Source: Hyphomicrobiales bacterium (GTDB lineage Bacteria > Pseudomonadota > Alphaproteobacteria > Rhizobiales > Rhizobiaceae). From it: DNA of 56,177 nucleotides. Every line of letters starts with the position of its first letter. The stretch's first letter is position 1. The stretch is taken from NCBI GenBank assembly GCA_900473205.1, contig UCLB01000041.1, positions 1 to 56,177 of the forward strand. The letters run 5' to 3'. Position numbers and translations under genes: made by a program. Under the pieces are notes generated by a model. The model searched no databases. It had not been told where the DNA came from and saw only the letters and a list, made by a program, of their open reading frames with translations. Positions 35,061-44,082 of the stretch are shown here, piece by piece.

Positions 35061-35978
35061 ATGAAGGAACAAATCGGAATCGAACGGTTGACCGGCTTGA
35101 TCGCCTTTGCGCGCGCCGGATCGCTGGGCAGCTATACGGCGGCAGCGCGGTCGCTTGCGATCTCGCCATCAGCGGTCAGTAAAAGCGTCCAGCGACTGGA
35201 AAGCCACCTTGGCGTTTCGCTGTTCACCCGAACGACGCGATCTCTCACCCTCACCAATGAAGGCCGTGACCTGCATGAACGCGCATTGCGGCTGCTGCGG
35301 GATGCCGAAGACATCGAGCAGGCCGCAAAGGCAGCGCGTTCCGAACCGGCGGGAACTTTGCGCATTGCCGCTTCCTTGCCGATTGGCCTGCATGTCATCG
35401 CACCTGTGCTGCCCAGGTTTCGCGCACGTCATCCAAAGGTTTCGATCGATCTCAGACTGAATGATCAGAGGGTTGACCTCATCGAAGAGGGAATAGATCT
35501 GGCTGTTCGCATCGGCGACCTTCCCGACTCCCAGCTTCTATCCCGGAAACTTTCCCCGCATTTGCTTTGCTGCTACGCCTCCCCGGAATATCTGGCAGCG
35601 AATGGTGCGCCAACCCACCCCGATCATCTTCAGCAGCACCAGACGGTGAACCTGCGCTATCAGAGCAGCGGGCAGTTATTTCGCTGGCCGTTCCAGCTCA
35701 AAGAGCGAGAAATCGAGATCCTGCCGTCGTCGGCAATCATCGTCGACGCGAGCGAGGCTGTCATAGCGACGATCGCAGCGGGAGCGGGAATAGGAATGGC
35801 GACGAGCCTCATGTCAGCGCCATGGGTAGACCGTGGCCAACTTGTCCCTGTTCTATCCGATTTCTCTGTCGAACGTCACAACATCACAGCCGTTTGGCCG
35901 GAAAGCCGCCGGACCAACCCTGCTGTGAGAGCTTTCCTCAGCATCTTGATGGAGAGTTTCGGTAAGAGGGAGGGATAA
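35061..35978 (+). CDS. LysR-family transcriptional regulator
   Basis: 305 residues from ATG 35061. The N-terminal helix-turn-helix ([25 protein letters not shown]) is of the CrgA/PecT-like subgroup, and the effector domain is complete. An upstream ATG at 35013 would swallow the T-N11-A box and adds residues not typical of the family. Probable regulator of the divergent quinone-oxidoreductase-like gene and perhaps the cupin. Confidence 0.92.
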   Translation: MKEQIGIERLTGLIAFARAGSLGSYTAAARSLAISPSAVSKSVQRLESHLGVSLFTRTTRSLTLTNEGRDLHERALRLLRDAEDIEQAAKAARSEPAGTLRIAASLPIGLHVIAPVLPRFRARHPKVSIDLRLNDQRVDLIEEGIDLAVRIGDLPDSQLLSRKLSPHLLCCYASPEYLAANGAPTHPDHLQQHQTVNLRYQSSGQLFRWPFQLKEREIEILPSSAIIVDASEAVIATIAAGAGIGMATSLMSAPWVDRGQLVPVLSDFSVERHNITAVWPESRRTNPAVRAFLSILMESFGKREG

Positions 35979-36034
35979 GCAAGATCAGTTACAGTTCCTC
36001 GTCTGCTGTCAACAGGCTCGTTGACTTGGAAGCG

Positions 36035-36688
36035 ATGAGCCACCATTTGTGCGACATGCCGAAGCGTGAAAAAGATGAGATCGAACTGATCAGGACATGG
36101 ACCCTGCCAGCCACCGTAACAATGGGGTCGGCCGTTCGGGCGAAAGGCGTTCTTCAGGAAATACAAGCGAGGCTGCCTGCGATCTCTAAAAAGTCGATCT
36201 CGCTGGAGGGCGTCGATCTCACACTGGCGATGACGGCCAACGAAAAGACCTCATTCAACGCGGCAGCGGCTATCGTCGCGAAAGTGGTGGCGGAAGCCGG
36301 AACGTTACCGGTCATTCCACGCGAAATCGAGGACATCCTGACCATCAAGACCAGCGAGCGACATCGTTGGCTTGCAGACGGTCGTCTGCCGAGCGCCGGT
36401 ACGAGGACCGTCAGACTGAACGGACGCGCTCGTCAGATTACATTCCATGTCTTTGACCCCAAGGTCGTGGAGGATCTTCTCGACCGAGGGGCCGCGGAAG
36501 AATGGCGGGTGGAGGATGCCGAGGCAAAAGCTGAAAATAGGCAACGGGCTTTGTATCAAGCGAAGCTGACGCGGTCGCTCAAGAGGGAGGCTGCAAAGAG
36601 GTCTAAGAAGTCTAAAGATAGCTCCAAGGATACGCCCCCGAAGCTTGGCGGCTGGGAAGAGTTCGACGTCGACGGACTGCTTCGCTGA
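36035..36688 (+). CDS. Uncharacterised protein, possible DNA-binding
   Basis: About 217 residues; I do not recognise the family. The N-terminal half is mixed alpha/beta. The middle part (I-P-R-E-I-E-D-I-L-T-I-K-T-S-E-R-H-R-W, then F-D-P-K-V-V-E-D-L-L) looks like a short helix-turn-helix flanked by a basic strand. The C-terminus is a highly charged helix (K-L-T-R-S-L-K-R-E-A-A-K-R-S-K-K-S-K) and probably a coiled-coil or nucleic-acid tail. No signal or membrane segment. Starts at 36035 or 36056 are possible. Codon use is like its neighbours, and it reads in the same direction as the preceding LysR gene. Confidence 0.65.
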   Translation: MSHHLCDMPKREKDEIELIRTWTLPATVTMGSAVRAKGVLQEIQARLPAISKKSISLEGVDLTLAMTANEKTSFNAAAAIVAKVVAEAGTLPVIPREIEDILTIKTSERHRWLADGRLPSAGTRTVRLNGRARQITFHVFDPKVVEDLLDRGAAEEWRVEDAEAKAENRQRALYQAKLTRSLKREAAKRSKKSKDSSKDTPPKLGGWEEFDVDGLLR

Positions 36689-36815
36689 GATCGCCACGTA
36701 AGCATTATGATATTACGGCCGATTATCGCTGCTGGCCTATTCTGTCATTGTCGCGAGGATGGTTTAATGATGGACTGGAGTCTGGAATGCTTCAAGCTGA
36801 TATCTAACCACAGGT

Positions 36816-37175
36816 TTAGAAACAGGAGTGTTGGGTGATACGTCTACCCACGCTGTAGACCTTGCCACTCTGCGGATCGGCATTGAAAACCACGTATCTG
36901 CGCTGAGGGCAAACCAGATCAAAAGACGTTTTGTGGCACTCAAGGATGTCGGTTTTCCGTTTGACATTATCCTTCGCCACAACCGTACGATTACGATCAA
37001 GAGTTTTGTCGCATCGAAAGCCATTTTTTGTCGCCATGGCTCTGGCGCTTTCCAGGCTGGCACCTACGGCGTCCAACCTGTTCACATCGTGATCGTGCAC
37101 AAAATCAGGGACCTTCGTCAGTCCGCATCCGCTAAGGCTCAAGCACGCAGCCATTGTTACTAAAAAACGGAGCAT
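36816..37175 (-). CDS. Small lipoprotein of unknown function
   Basis: 119 residues. It has a short signal peptide ending in a lipobox (L-S-G-C, Cys at about residue 17). The mature part has four further cysteines at about residues 54, 80, 89 and 119, arranged so as to allow disulfides. It is a periplasm-facing lipoprotein. No domain is recognised and no partner gene lies beside it. Confidence 0.75.
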   Translation of the reverse strand: MLRFLVTMAACLSLSGCGLTKVPDFVHDHDVNRLDAVGASLESARAMATKNGFRCDKTLDRNRTVVAKDNVKRKTDILECHKTSFDLVCPQRRYVVFNADPQSGKVYSVGRRITQHSCF

Positions 37176-37400
37176 GTTCTCTCACTCATGGCTTTGTCCG
37201 ATAAGCTTTTTGCCGGAAGTCCCCCCGGCAGCGGCTTCACCGAATCTTCCGGACTATTCGTGCCCACCCGACAGCAGACCAATCTACCAATCTGTTACAT
37301 CGAATATTTTCAGGCCTATGAGTTACACTGTCTGTCGTGAGGACAGCGACCTTAAAACATCCTGCATGACGCAGCAGTTTGGAAACGGAAAACACCCGTT

Positions 37401-39473
37401 CTAGGAATGATGGATTTCGTCGGTCAGCCACGCAGGCCAGTCGCGCTCAAAGAAGGATTTGGCGCTTTCATCGAAAACGCGGTTGGATTTCGTCGTCACC
37501 ACAAAGTCTGAACCACATTTTTTGACCACGATCTGCTCGTTCTTTTGGTGATCGCGCTCGTTTCGAAAGCGATATTCGTTGAGAGGACCATGGCGAGTCG
37601 TGGGCAGTGCCTCGCCATTTGCATCACATATGGCGCGCGCGCCCCGACTCCCTCCACCGTGGCTGATAAAGAAATCAAGCGCCGTCAGAACGGCTTCCGA
37701 GGCCGTTGCCATCTGCTGCCATTGGATTGCACGTGAAGCCTCGCCTGGGCGGCCAATAGAAATACCCTGAGAGCGGATCCGGGCATTCAGGATTTTTGCG
37801 TCGGCCAGTGCCTCCCTCACGCTTTGTGCATCGCAAATGATCCCTGCTTTATCGCTCATGCGAGCCTGGACCTCCGCTCGGATTGCAGCCATGTCCAGAG
37901 AACCTCGTACCACCAAGGCACGGAGCAAATCCTCGACCGCCTCACCGGCAGTGGCGCCTATTTTGACGTTATCGGTTCCTTTCGCCCACCCAGTGGCAGC
38001 GATGTGTTCCGCGGCCCTGGTCCCAAACACCTGACCTGCGTTGAGAGCCGCGCCGCCGGGTCTCGTCACGCCATGTGTTCCAGCCGCTTCACCTATGGCG
38101 TAGCAACCCCTCAAATTGGTTTGCCCCCAAACATCGACCATCACACCGCCGTTCATGTGCTGATTGTTGACGGCGAACTCGAGTGGAGAGATTGCGATGT
38201 CGATCTTGTAGCGTCGATATAGTTCGATCGCGAGTGGGTTCATGTGCTGGAGGCGAGCGATGGGAAGTTCCTGCGAAGCCCCTGCTTTGCCAAGATAGTG
38301 GCGGACGTCATCATCGAGCCTTTCCAGGTCGAAGGGCTTGTCGCCGGGCACCGGAAGTGGATTCCGGTTGAAGTCCATGAAGACCCGACGTCCGGCCATC
38401 GCCTCGCGATACACCGCCAGGTCGACAAGGCTCGACGCGAAATCCAGCATCCGTGTGGAATGAAAAGGCCACTGATAACCTTTGCGGAATATGTTGGAGG
38501 CTAGCTCCTGCGTCGTCCGATAGTATTCTGCCAGGAAATGATATTCGTTACCGTCAGAATCGACGGAATAGATATGCGGCATGCTCTGAACGTACGTGCC
38601 GGAAAGGTTCCACGGAAACCCTTCGCGGCGCGTCCCAATACCGAACTGGCTTTCCGTCAAATTGACAAGTTCGATGCCAGCCTCAAGGGCGAGACCCAAC
38701 GAGCCAAAGCAACCATTTGGATAGACACTATCGCGATAGAGTTCGCCGGGGCCGCCAGCGGCAAGCACGATTACCGGACACGTAAACAGGACCATGCCCA
38801 TGGGGTTGCTGTCGGTCCTTTCACCAGCGCGCATTGTCAGGAGGCCAGTCACAGCCTCACGGCCATCTTGGTCGTCTTTCAATATTCGCACGGCGGTCGT
38901 CTGGTTGAAGATGGGAACGCCGAGCCGTATCGCTTCGTCCGCCAGAACCTTGACCATAAGCCGGGAGGTTCGCGGACCGCAACTGGTGGCGCGGCCAACC
39001 TCATCATGGTCCGTCTGATATCTCAACGTTCCGCCAAACCGATCCTGCGGAAGAGGAAGTCCAAGGTATTGCAACGACGCCATCATGCGCGATGACCCCA
39101 CGGCCTCTATATAGGCGGTGTCCTCATCCATGGCACCGCCGCTGCGGATGGCATGCGCCATGGCCTTGTAATTGTCACCCTGATCGGAGGTGTTGGCGGT
39201 GTGGAGAGTTTGCTTGTCGGAGCCTGAGCAGGCAGATGTTCCTCCCCACGCGCTTTGACTGATGACGACGACATCGTCACCACGTCTCTTGAGCTCGACG
39301 GCCGACCGCAACCCGGCAGCCCCGGAGCCAACGATGACACACCCTGCCCGATAGACAGGAATATCGATCCCCGAAAGGTTGACAGTCTCCGACGACCTCG
39401 TCTCCGGAGGAAGGCGCGGCATTTCGACGTCGGTGAGTGCATCGAGTATAGGCTGTGGGATATCGAGCTTCAT
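37401..39473 (-). CDS. FAD-binding oxidoreductase, fumarate reductase/L-aspartate oxidase flavoprotein superfamily
   Basis: 690 residues. The dinucleotide motif G-S-G-A-A-G-L-R-S-A-V-E-L is near residue 48. G-C-Y-A-I-G-E-A-A-G-T-H-G-V closes the FAD site, and G-G-A-A-L-N-A-G-Q is the cofactor-contact segment. Length and layout follow FrdA/SdhA/NadB, but no iron-sulfur or membrane partner genes are present, so it is not a respiratory complex. The C-terminal 130 residues are divergent. It is the most distal gene of the LacI-headed operon (71 bases after the Gfo/Idh gene). It may oxidise or reduce a late pathway intermediate (inference). Confidence 0.85.
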   Translation of the reverse strand: MKLDIPQPILDALTDVEMPRLPPETRSSETVNLSGIDIPVYRAGCVIVGSGAAGLRSAVELKRRGDDVVVISQSAWGGTSACSGSDKQTLHTANTSDQGDNYKAMAHAIRSGGAMDEDTAYIEAVGSSRMMASLQYLGLPLPQDRFGGTLRYQTDHDEVGRATSCGPRTSRLMVKVLADEAIRLGVPIFNQTTAVRILKDDQDGREAVTGLLTMRAGERTDSNPMGMVLFTCPVIVLAAGGPGELYRDSVYPNGCFGSLGLALEAGIELVNLTESQFGIGTRREGFPWNLSGTYVQSMPHIYSVDSDGNEYHFLAEYYRTTQELASNIFRKGYQWPFHSTRMLDFASSLVDLAVYREAMAGRRVFMDFNRNPLPVPGDKPFDLERLDDDVRHYLGKAGASQELPIARLQHMNPLAIELYRRYKIDIAISPLEFAVNNQHMNGGVMVDVWGQTNLRGCYAIGEAAGTHGVTRPGGAALNAGQVFGTRAAEHIAATGWAKGTDNVKIGATAGEAVEDLLRALVVRGSLDMAAIRAEVQARMSDKAGIICDAQSVREALADAKILNARIRSQGISIGRPGEASRAIQWQQMATASEAVLTALDFFISHGGGSRGARAICDANGEALPTTRHGPLNEYRFRNERDHQKNEQIVVKKCGSDFVVTTKSNRVFDESAKSFFERDWPAWLTDEIHHS

Positions 39474-39544
39474 TGCCGTATCAAATCCATGGGCATGTCG
39501 GTTGCAGGATAGCTGCCGCCACTTATGGCAACAGGCTTCGGGTG

Positions 39545-40714
39545 TCAGGCGAGCGGAATGTCCACCCAGCGCTTCAATCGAGACGATTCCATGCAGGCAT
39601 CAACGATCTGGCAGATGTGGTGTCCCGTTTCGAAAGTCGGCCACATCTGCGTCCCAGTCGTTATGGAACGGACAACTTCGGCAACTTCGATGATCTTGCT
39701 CTCGTTGTAGCCAAGCCCGAAGTTTGGCAGAGGGAGGAAAGCTTTAAAGTTTGCGCTCTCTGGGCCGACGTCTATTTCACGGAAACCGCTGCGCCCGATG
39801 CGATCGTCGTTGGAATAGAACCGCAGGCGGTTTATTTCGTCGTAGGTATAGGCGAGGCTGCCCTTCGTGCCGTAGATTTCATAGGTCTGCTTGAACTTTC
39901 TTCCGGTTGCGACACGGCTGAAATCCACGATTCCACTTGCGCCATTCGCGAAGCGGCAGAGCAGATTGGTGGCATCGGCATTGGTAACCTCTGCCCATTC
40001 CTCGTTCCCGGAAAGTTCGATCTGTTCACCATAGGCCAAGCCGCGGACAACCGGCCGTCGTGGTGTAACGATAATGTTGTCGGCGATCAGCGAACTGACG
40101 CGTCCAACCAGAAAATCCATAAAACTGAAAACATGGGACCCTGTGTCGCCGATGATACCCGTTGGCGCAAGGTCACCGTCCGCGCGCCACATAAAGGGAG
40201 CCAGCGGGTCGCCGTACATGTCGACGTGCTGACACGCTCGAAACATCGTGATCTCGCCGATCTCACCACCCTCAATGATGTCCTTGGCAAGATCATGGAC
40301 AGGATTTCGAGGAAAAGCGTGCCCCACCCGCGTGATCACTCCTTTTTCCCGAGCAATGTCTGCGAGTTCACGGGCTTGCGTCGCAGTGTTGGCCAAAGGC
40401 TTTTCGCAATAGACGTGTTTGCCAGCCAGCAGCGCCGCCTTCGCGACCTCGTAATGAAGGTTATCGGGCAGGCAGATATCGATCAGATCGATATCCGGGT
40501 CTGAAACCGCAAGCTTCCAGTCTCGTAGAATCTTCGCACCCGGCGCCCGGTTTGTCAGGTCTTCCGCGGCGAGCGGATTGCCTTCGACGAGCGCGACGAT
40601 TTTCGCGGTTCCGCCTGAAACACCGAAGAAATGAGGGAATGTCTGATAGGCCATGGTGTGCACTTTGCCCATCCAGCCAGATGCTCCCAGGATTGCCACC
40701 TTAATTTCGGTCAT
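39545..40714 (-). CDS. Gfo/Idh/MocA-family dehydrogenase (levoglucosan dehydrogenase/DgpA-like)
   Basis: 389 residues. The N-terminal NAD motif is L-G-A-S-G-W-M-G-K-V-H-T-M-A-Y. The catalytic Lys is in Y-C-E-K-P-L-A, and the catalytic Asp/His pair in G-D-T-G-S-H-V-F-S-F. The M-G-K-x-H-x-x-A-Y start is shared with levoglucosan 3-dehydrogenases and with DgpA-type glycoside 3-oxidoreductases, as I remember them. This suggests oxidation at C3 of a sugar ring. It is the twelfth gene of the operon, next to the two GMC oxidoreductases. Substrate assignment is inference. Confidence 0.85.
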   Translation of the reverse strand: MTEIKVAILGASGWMGKVHTMAYQTFPHFFGVSGGTAKIVALVEGNPLAAEDLTNRAPGAKILRDWKLAVSDPDIDLIDICLPDNLHYEVAKAALLAGKHVYCEKPLANTATQARELADIAREKGVITRVGHAFPRNPVHDLAKDIIEGGEIGEITMFRACQHVDMYGDPLAPFMWRADGDLAPTGIIGDTGSHVFSFMDFLVGRVSSLIADNIIVTPRRPVVRGLAYGEQIELSGNEEWAEVTNADATNLLCRFANGASGIVDFSRVATGRKFKQTYEIYGTKGSLAYTYDEINRLRFYSNDDRIGRSGFREIDVGPESANFKAFLPLPNFGLGYNESKIIEVAEVVRSITTGTQMWPTFETGHHICQIVDACMESSRLKRWVDIPLA

Positions 40715-40794
40715 CTAGAAACTCTCCGACATACTTTCGACGTGTCTGAAAAGACAAAAGAATTTTTCATTGCTGTATCTGCTTATCGTCCGGG

Positions 40795-42450
40795 TCAGCG
40801 AACGTTTGTACGCGCGCGAGGTCGCGCATCGTTGCGTTCGTACGAGAAGACTGCGGAGGGCAGAGCCGGCAGGCCTCGAACGAGGTCAGCACCTTTCTCT
40901 CCGACCATTATTGTGGGTGCATTGGTGTTGCAGGAGGGCACCCGCGGCATGATCGAGGAGTCGCATACTCTCAGCCCCTCTAGCCCGTGCACCTTGAGAT
41001 CCAACCCAACGACCGCTTCCGGTCCCCTCCCCATCTTGCATGTGCCAACTGGATGGTGATCGGTCTTGGCGTTGGCACAGCCATAATCGAACAGTTCATC
41101 GTCGGTCATGACCTTCGGACCAGGCAGCCGTTCAGCCATGACAAACGGCTTGAGAGCAGCTTGCTGCATGATCTCACGAGCGAGTTTCAGACCCTCGATA
41201 GACATTTTTCTGTCATGTGGATCGGACCAGTAATTGGGATCGATCAGCGGCGACGCGCTCGGATCAGAGGAGGACAGACGCACGGTTCCTCTGGAACGCG
41301 GATGAAGATAGGCCGAATTGAGCGTGACTCCTGCGTTTTTAAGCTTCTCGACACCAGCCTCGATCCCCGATCCAAGACCAAGATGGAATTGGATGTCGGG
41401 CGAGCGGGCATCGGGATCGGCATACCAGAAGCCCCCTGTTTCGAAGAGCGAAGACGCGACCGGACCGGACCTGAAAAGAAGATACTCCAGACCTGCCCAC
41501 GCTGTCCTGTGAAGCTTCGCCACGCCATCATAGGTGTGATCCCCCGTACATTCGGAAATTACGAACAGATCCAGATGATCCTGCATGTTTCCGCCGACAC
41601 CCGGCAGATCATGCAACACCTTGACCCCGACCGAAGTAAGGTGATCCGCAGGGCCGATCCCAGACTGGAGAAGGAGTTTAGGAGACCCGATCGCCCCGGA
41701 TGTCACGAGTACTTCACGCTCAGCGCGGACAACCTCCGTGCCGCTTTTTGTCGCCACCTCGACGCCTACCGCGCGGCTACCTTCGAGAACGATCCGGGAA
41801 ACCCGTGCTCCTAATCTGATGGTGAGGTTCTTTCTGCTCTTAATGGGATTAAGGTAGGCCAGAGATGCCGAAGACCTTTTCCGATCACGCTGTGTGAGCT
41901 GATAGAAGCCCATTCCGGCTTGCTGCTTTCCATTGAAGTCGTGGTTGTAGGGTATGCCGAGCTCTTGCCCGGCACGGATATAGGCGTCGCAGATCGGAAG
42001 CGCAGATACGGGCATGGAGACGCCGAGCGGCCCACCGTAGGAATGATAGTCGTCAGCGAAGCGCTGATTGTCTTCTGCTCGCTTGAAATAGGGAAGAATT
42101 GAACGATAGTCCCAACCATCGCATCCGTCCTCATGGGACCAGAGATCGTAATCCGCTGCATTTCCGCGTGTATATAGCTGCGCATTGATCGACGATCCAC
42201 CACCGATGACCTTCGCCTGCGTATATCTGAGGACCCTGCCCTTCATGTGCTTCTGCGGCACGGTTTCCCAGCCCCAGCTTGCTACGCCCTTGGTCATCTT
42301 GGCGAAGCCAGCCGGCATCTGAAAGAGCGGGTTCCAGTCACCCCCGCCCGCTTCAAGAAGCAGCACCTTAACGGATGGATCTTCGCTTAAACGGTTGGCC
42401 AGCACGCAACCCGCAGGACCTGCCCCGGTAATGATATAGTCAAAACGCAT
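40795..42450 (-). CDS. GMC-family FAD alcohol dehydrogenase (choline-dehydrogenase-like)
   Basis: 551 residues. FAD motif I-I-T-G-A-G-P-A-G-C-V-L-A-N-R-L is at the start and V-I-G-G-G-S-S-I-N-A near residue 80. The catalytic His is in D-H-H-P-V-G-T-C-K-M-G, and the partner Asn in N-T-N-A-P-T-I-M-V-G-E. The protein lacks a signal peptide, so it acts in the cytosol. It oxidises a primary or secondary alcohol and passes electrons to quinone or another acceptor. It may supply the aldehyde used by the aldehyde dehydrogenase at 48519. Confidence 0.9.
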   Translation of the reverse strand: MRFDYIITGAGPAGCVLANRLSEDPSVKVLLLEAGGGDWNPLFQMPAGFAKMTKGVASWGWETVPQKHMKGRVLRYTQAKVIGGGSSINAQLYTRGNAADYDLWSHEDGCDGWDYRSILPYFKRAEDNQRFADDYHSYGGPLGVSMPVSALPICDAYIRAGQELGIPYNHDFNGKQQAGMGFYQLTQRDRKRSSASLAYLNPIKSRKNLTIRLGARVSRIVLEGSRAVGVEVATKSGTEVVRAEREVLVTSGAIGSPKLLLQSGIGPADHLTSVGVKVLHDLPGVGGNMQDHLDLFVISECTGDHTYDGVAKLHRTAWAGLEYLLFRSGPVASSLFETGGFWYADPDARSPDIQFHLGLGSGIEAGVEKLKNAGVTLNSAYLHPRSRGTVRLSSSDPSASPLIDPNYWSDPHDRKMSIEGLKLAREIMQQAALKPFVMAERLPGPKVMTDDELFDYGCANAKTDHHPVGTCKMGRGPEAVVGLDLKVHGLEGLRVCDSSIMPRVPSCNTNAPTIMVGEKGADLVRGLPALPSAVFSYERNDARPRARTNVR

Positions 42451-42560
42451 TTTGCTGTCCTATCGAAGGCTTCTGACGGGCGCACCGCCGGATGAAAAGA
42501 CCACCGCGAGCATGAGCTCACACGAGGCGAACGAAGGAGGGCGATACGAAATCACGTGCA

Positions 42561-44066
42561 TCATGCCCGCAAATCCTCCGCCGCAATGTGATCCGCAACG
42601 CGCAGCGCCTGACTGGCAACGGTCAGCGCCGGATTTACTGCCGCAGAGGTCGGCAGGAAGCTTGCGTCCACGACGAACAGATTTTCATGTTCATAGGCCC
42701 GGCAGAACGGATCGAGTGGCGCTGCCGATGGATCATTGCCGATACGAACTGTGCCGCACTGATGGGAGGGAGTCCGCTTGTCGAAAGGTCTCGCCAGAAC
42801 GATGGGAAAGCCTATCGATTTCAGCACAGCCTTCAGCTTGGCAACGAGTGCCAGATGGGCGTCCCAGTTCGAGCGCCTCCATTGCAGAACGATCCTGTCG
42901 CCATCCACCATGACACGGCTTTCCGGGTTGGGAACGTCCTCGCTCATCGCATAGAAATCGATTGCATGACTGGTGACGAAACGGAGGAGAGCTTCCGGCA
43001 CGTTCGGCAGCGAACCTTTAAGGACCCGTTCGGAAATCCTTCCCAGCAACTGGATGTTTCCGAGCGGGGGGCCACCGTCTCCATCCGACAGGTAAAAGTC
43101 GTTGAAAGCTAAGGTCTTCTGATAGACAGATGTGTTCCGGAACCAAGGCGAAACGCCAATAACGGCAGACGAATTGTGATTCATGAAATTTCTGCCAACC
43201 TGGTCGGATGAATTCGCCAGTCCGTTGGGATTGCGGTCATCGGCAGATCGAAGAAGAAGCACGGCCGATTGCACGGCGCCCGCAGACAGGATCACAAGTT
43301 TCGGCGAGACGGAAAACGTTTCACCTGCCCTTGTGTAGACAACGGTGGTAATCTTGCCGTCTGATCCAGCCTCAAGTTTTGTTACCCTTGAACCTGTCTG
43401 AAGGCGGACGTTCGGGTGCCCAAGCGCGACGGAGAGCGCGGCTGTCTCGGCGTCCATCTTGCCGTCGTTGGAGTTGGGGTGCGCATCCCAAGGTGTCTTG
43501 GCCTTCGACAGCCATTTTTCGATATCGACGCCTAGAGGAAGCGAGAACGGGTGAAGGCCCTTCTTCTTGAGCCGCTCGCGCACATCGGCGATGGAGTACT
43601 CTTCAGGCACAGGCGGGAAATCATATCCCGTGGAGTGGTGAGGCTCCGTCGGGTCTTCACCGATCTGGCCCCTAACTCGGTAGAGCTTTTCCGCTCTTCC
43701 ATACCACGGCTCCAGCACTTCGTATGGAAACGGCCATGCAGGAGAAACACCTTCCTGATGTTTGATCTCCTCAAAATCCTCGCGACGGTACCGGGAAAGC
43801 ACGGCGCCGTAGAACTTCGAGTTCCCTCCGACATTGTAGTAGTTACCCGGATTGAACGCAGTTCCATCGGCCTCATACCAGAGCTCTTTTGGTCGGAAGT
43901 GACCACGCTGGAAAATCGCCCGCTGGTCCCGGTTCTCCGGGCGATCTTCGATGTGGCCACCTGCTTCCAGTATGAGAATATCCGCGCCCGTCGCGGCAAG
44001 GCTCGAGGCGATTGTCGATCCGCCTACGCCTGAGCCGACGATGACGATGTCCGGTGATTGGGTCAT
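42561..44066 (-). CDS. GMC-family oxidoreductase of the pyranose-oxidase-like branch
   Basis: 501 residues from ATG 44066. FAD motif I-V-G-S-G-V-G-G-S-T-I-A-S-S-L. The G-G-N-S-K-F-Y-G flavin contact replaces the G-G-S-S-x-I-N of the other GMC protein. The C-terminal H-Q-C-G-T-V-R-I-G and N-P-A-L-T-V-A-S-Q-A-L-R hold the catalytic His/Asn pair. This is the branch that includes pyranose oxidases, gluconate/fructose dehydrogenases and C-glycoside 3-oxidases. A ring-hydroxyl oxidation of a sugar or glycoside is therefore plausible. It starts 17 bases after the ATPase stop; the 110 bases to the other GMC gene hold no feature that I can support. Confidence 0.87.
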   Translation of the reverse strand: MTQSPDIVIVGSGVGGSTIASSLAATGADILILEAGGHIEDRPENRDQRAIFQRGHFRPKELWYEADGTAFNPGNYYNVGGNSKFYGAVLSRYRREDFEEIKHQEGVSPAWPFPYEVLEPWYGRAEKLYRVRGQIGEDPTEPHHSTGYDFPPVPEEYSIADVRERLKKKGLHPFSLPLGVDIEKWLSKAKTPWDAHPNSNDGKMDAETAALSVALGHPNVRLQTGSRVTKLEAGSDGKITTVVYTRAGETFSVSPKLVILSAGAVQSAVLLLRSADDRNPNGLANSSDQVGRNFMNHNSSAVIGVSPWFRNTSVYQKTLAFNDFYLSDGDGGPPLGNIQLLGRISERVLKGSLPNVPEALLRFVTSHAIDFYAMSEDVPNPESRVMVDGDRIVLQWRRSNWDAHLALVAKLKAVLKSIGFPIVLARPFDKRTPSHQCGTVRIGNDPSAAPLDPFCRAYEHENLFVVDASFLPTSAAVNPALTVASQALRVADHIAAEDLRA

Positions 44067-44082
44067 GTCAGTTGCTCGTCTT

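Noticed and set aside
40987..41814. Plus-strand frame opposite the first GMC gene
   Set aside because: The GMC motifs lie on the minus strand throughout, so this is a shadow frame.
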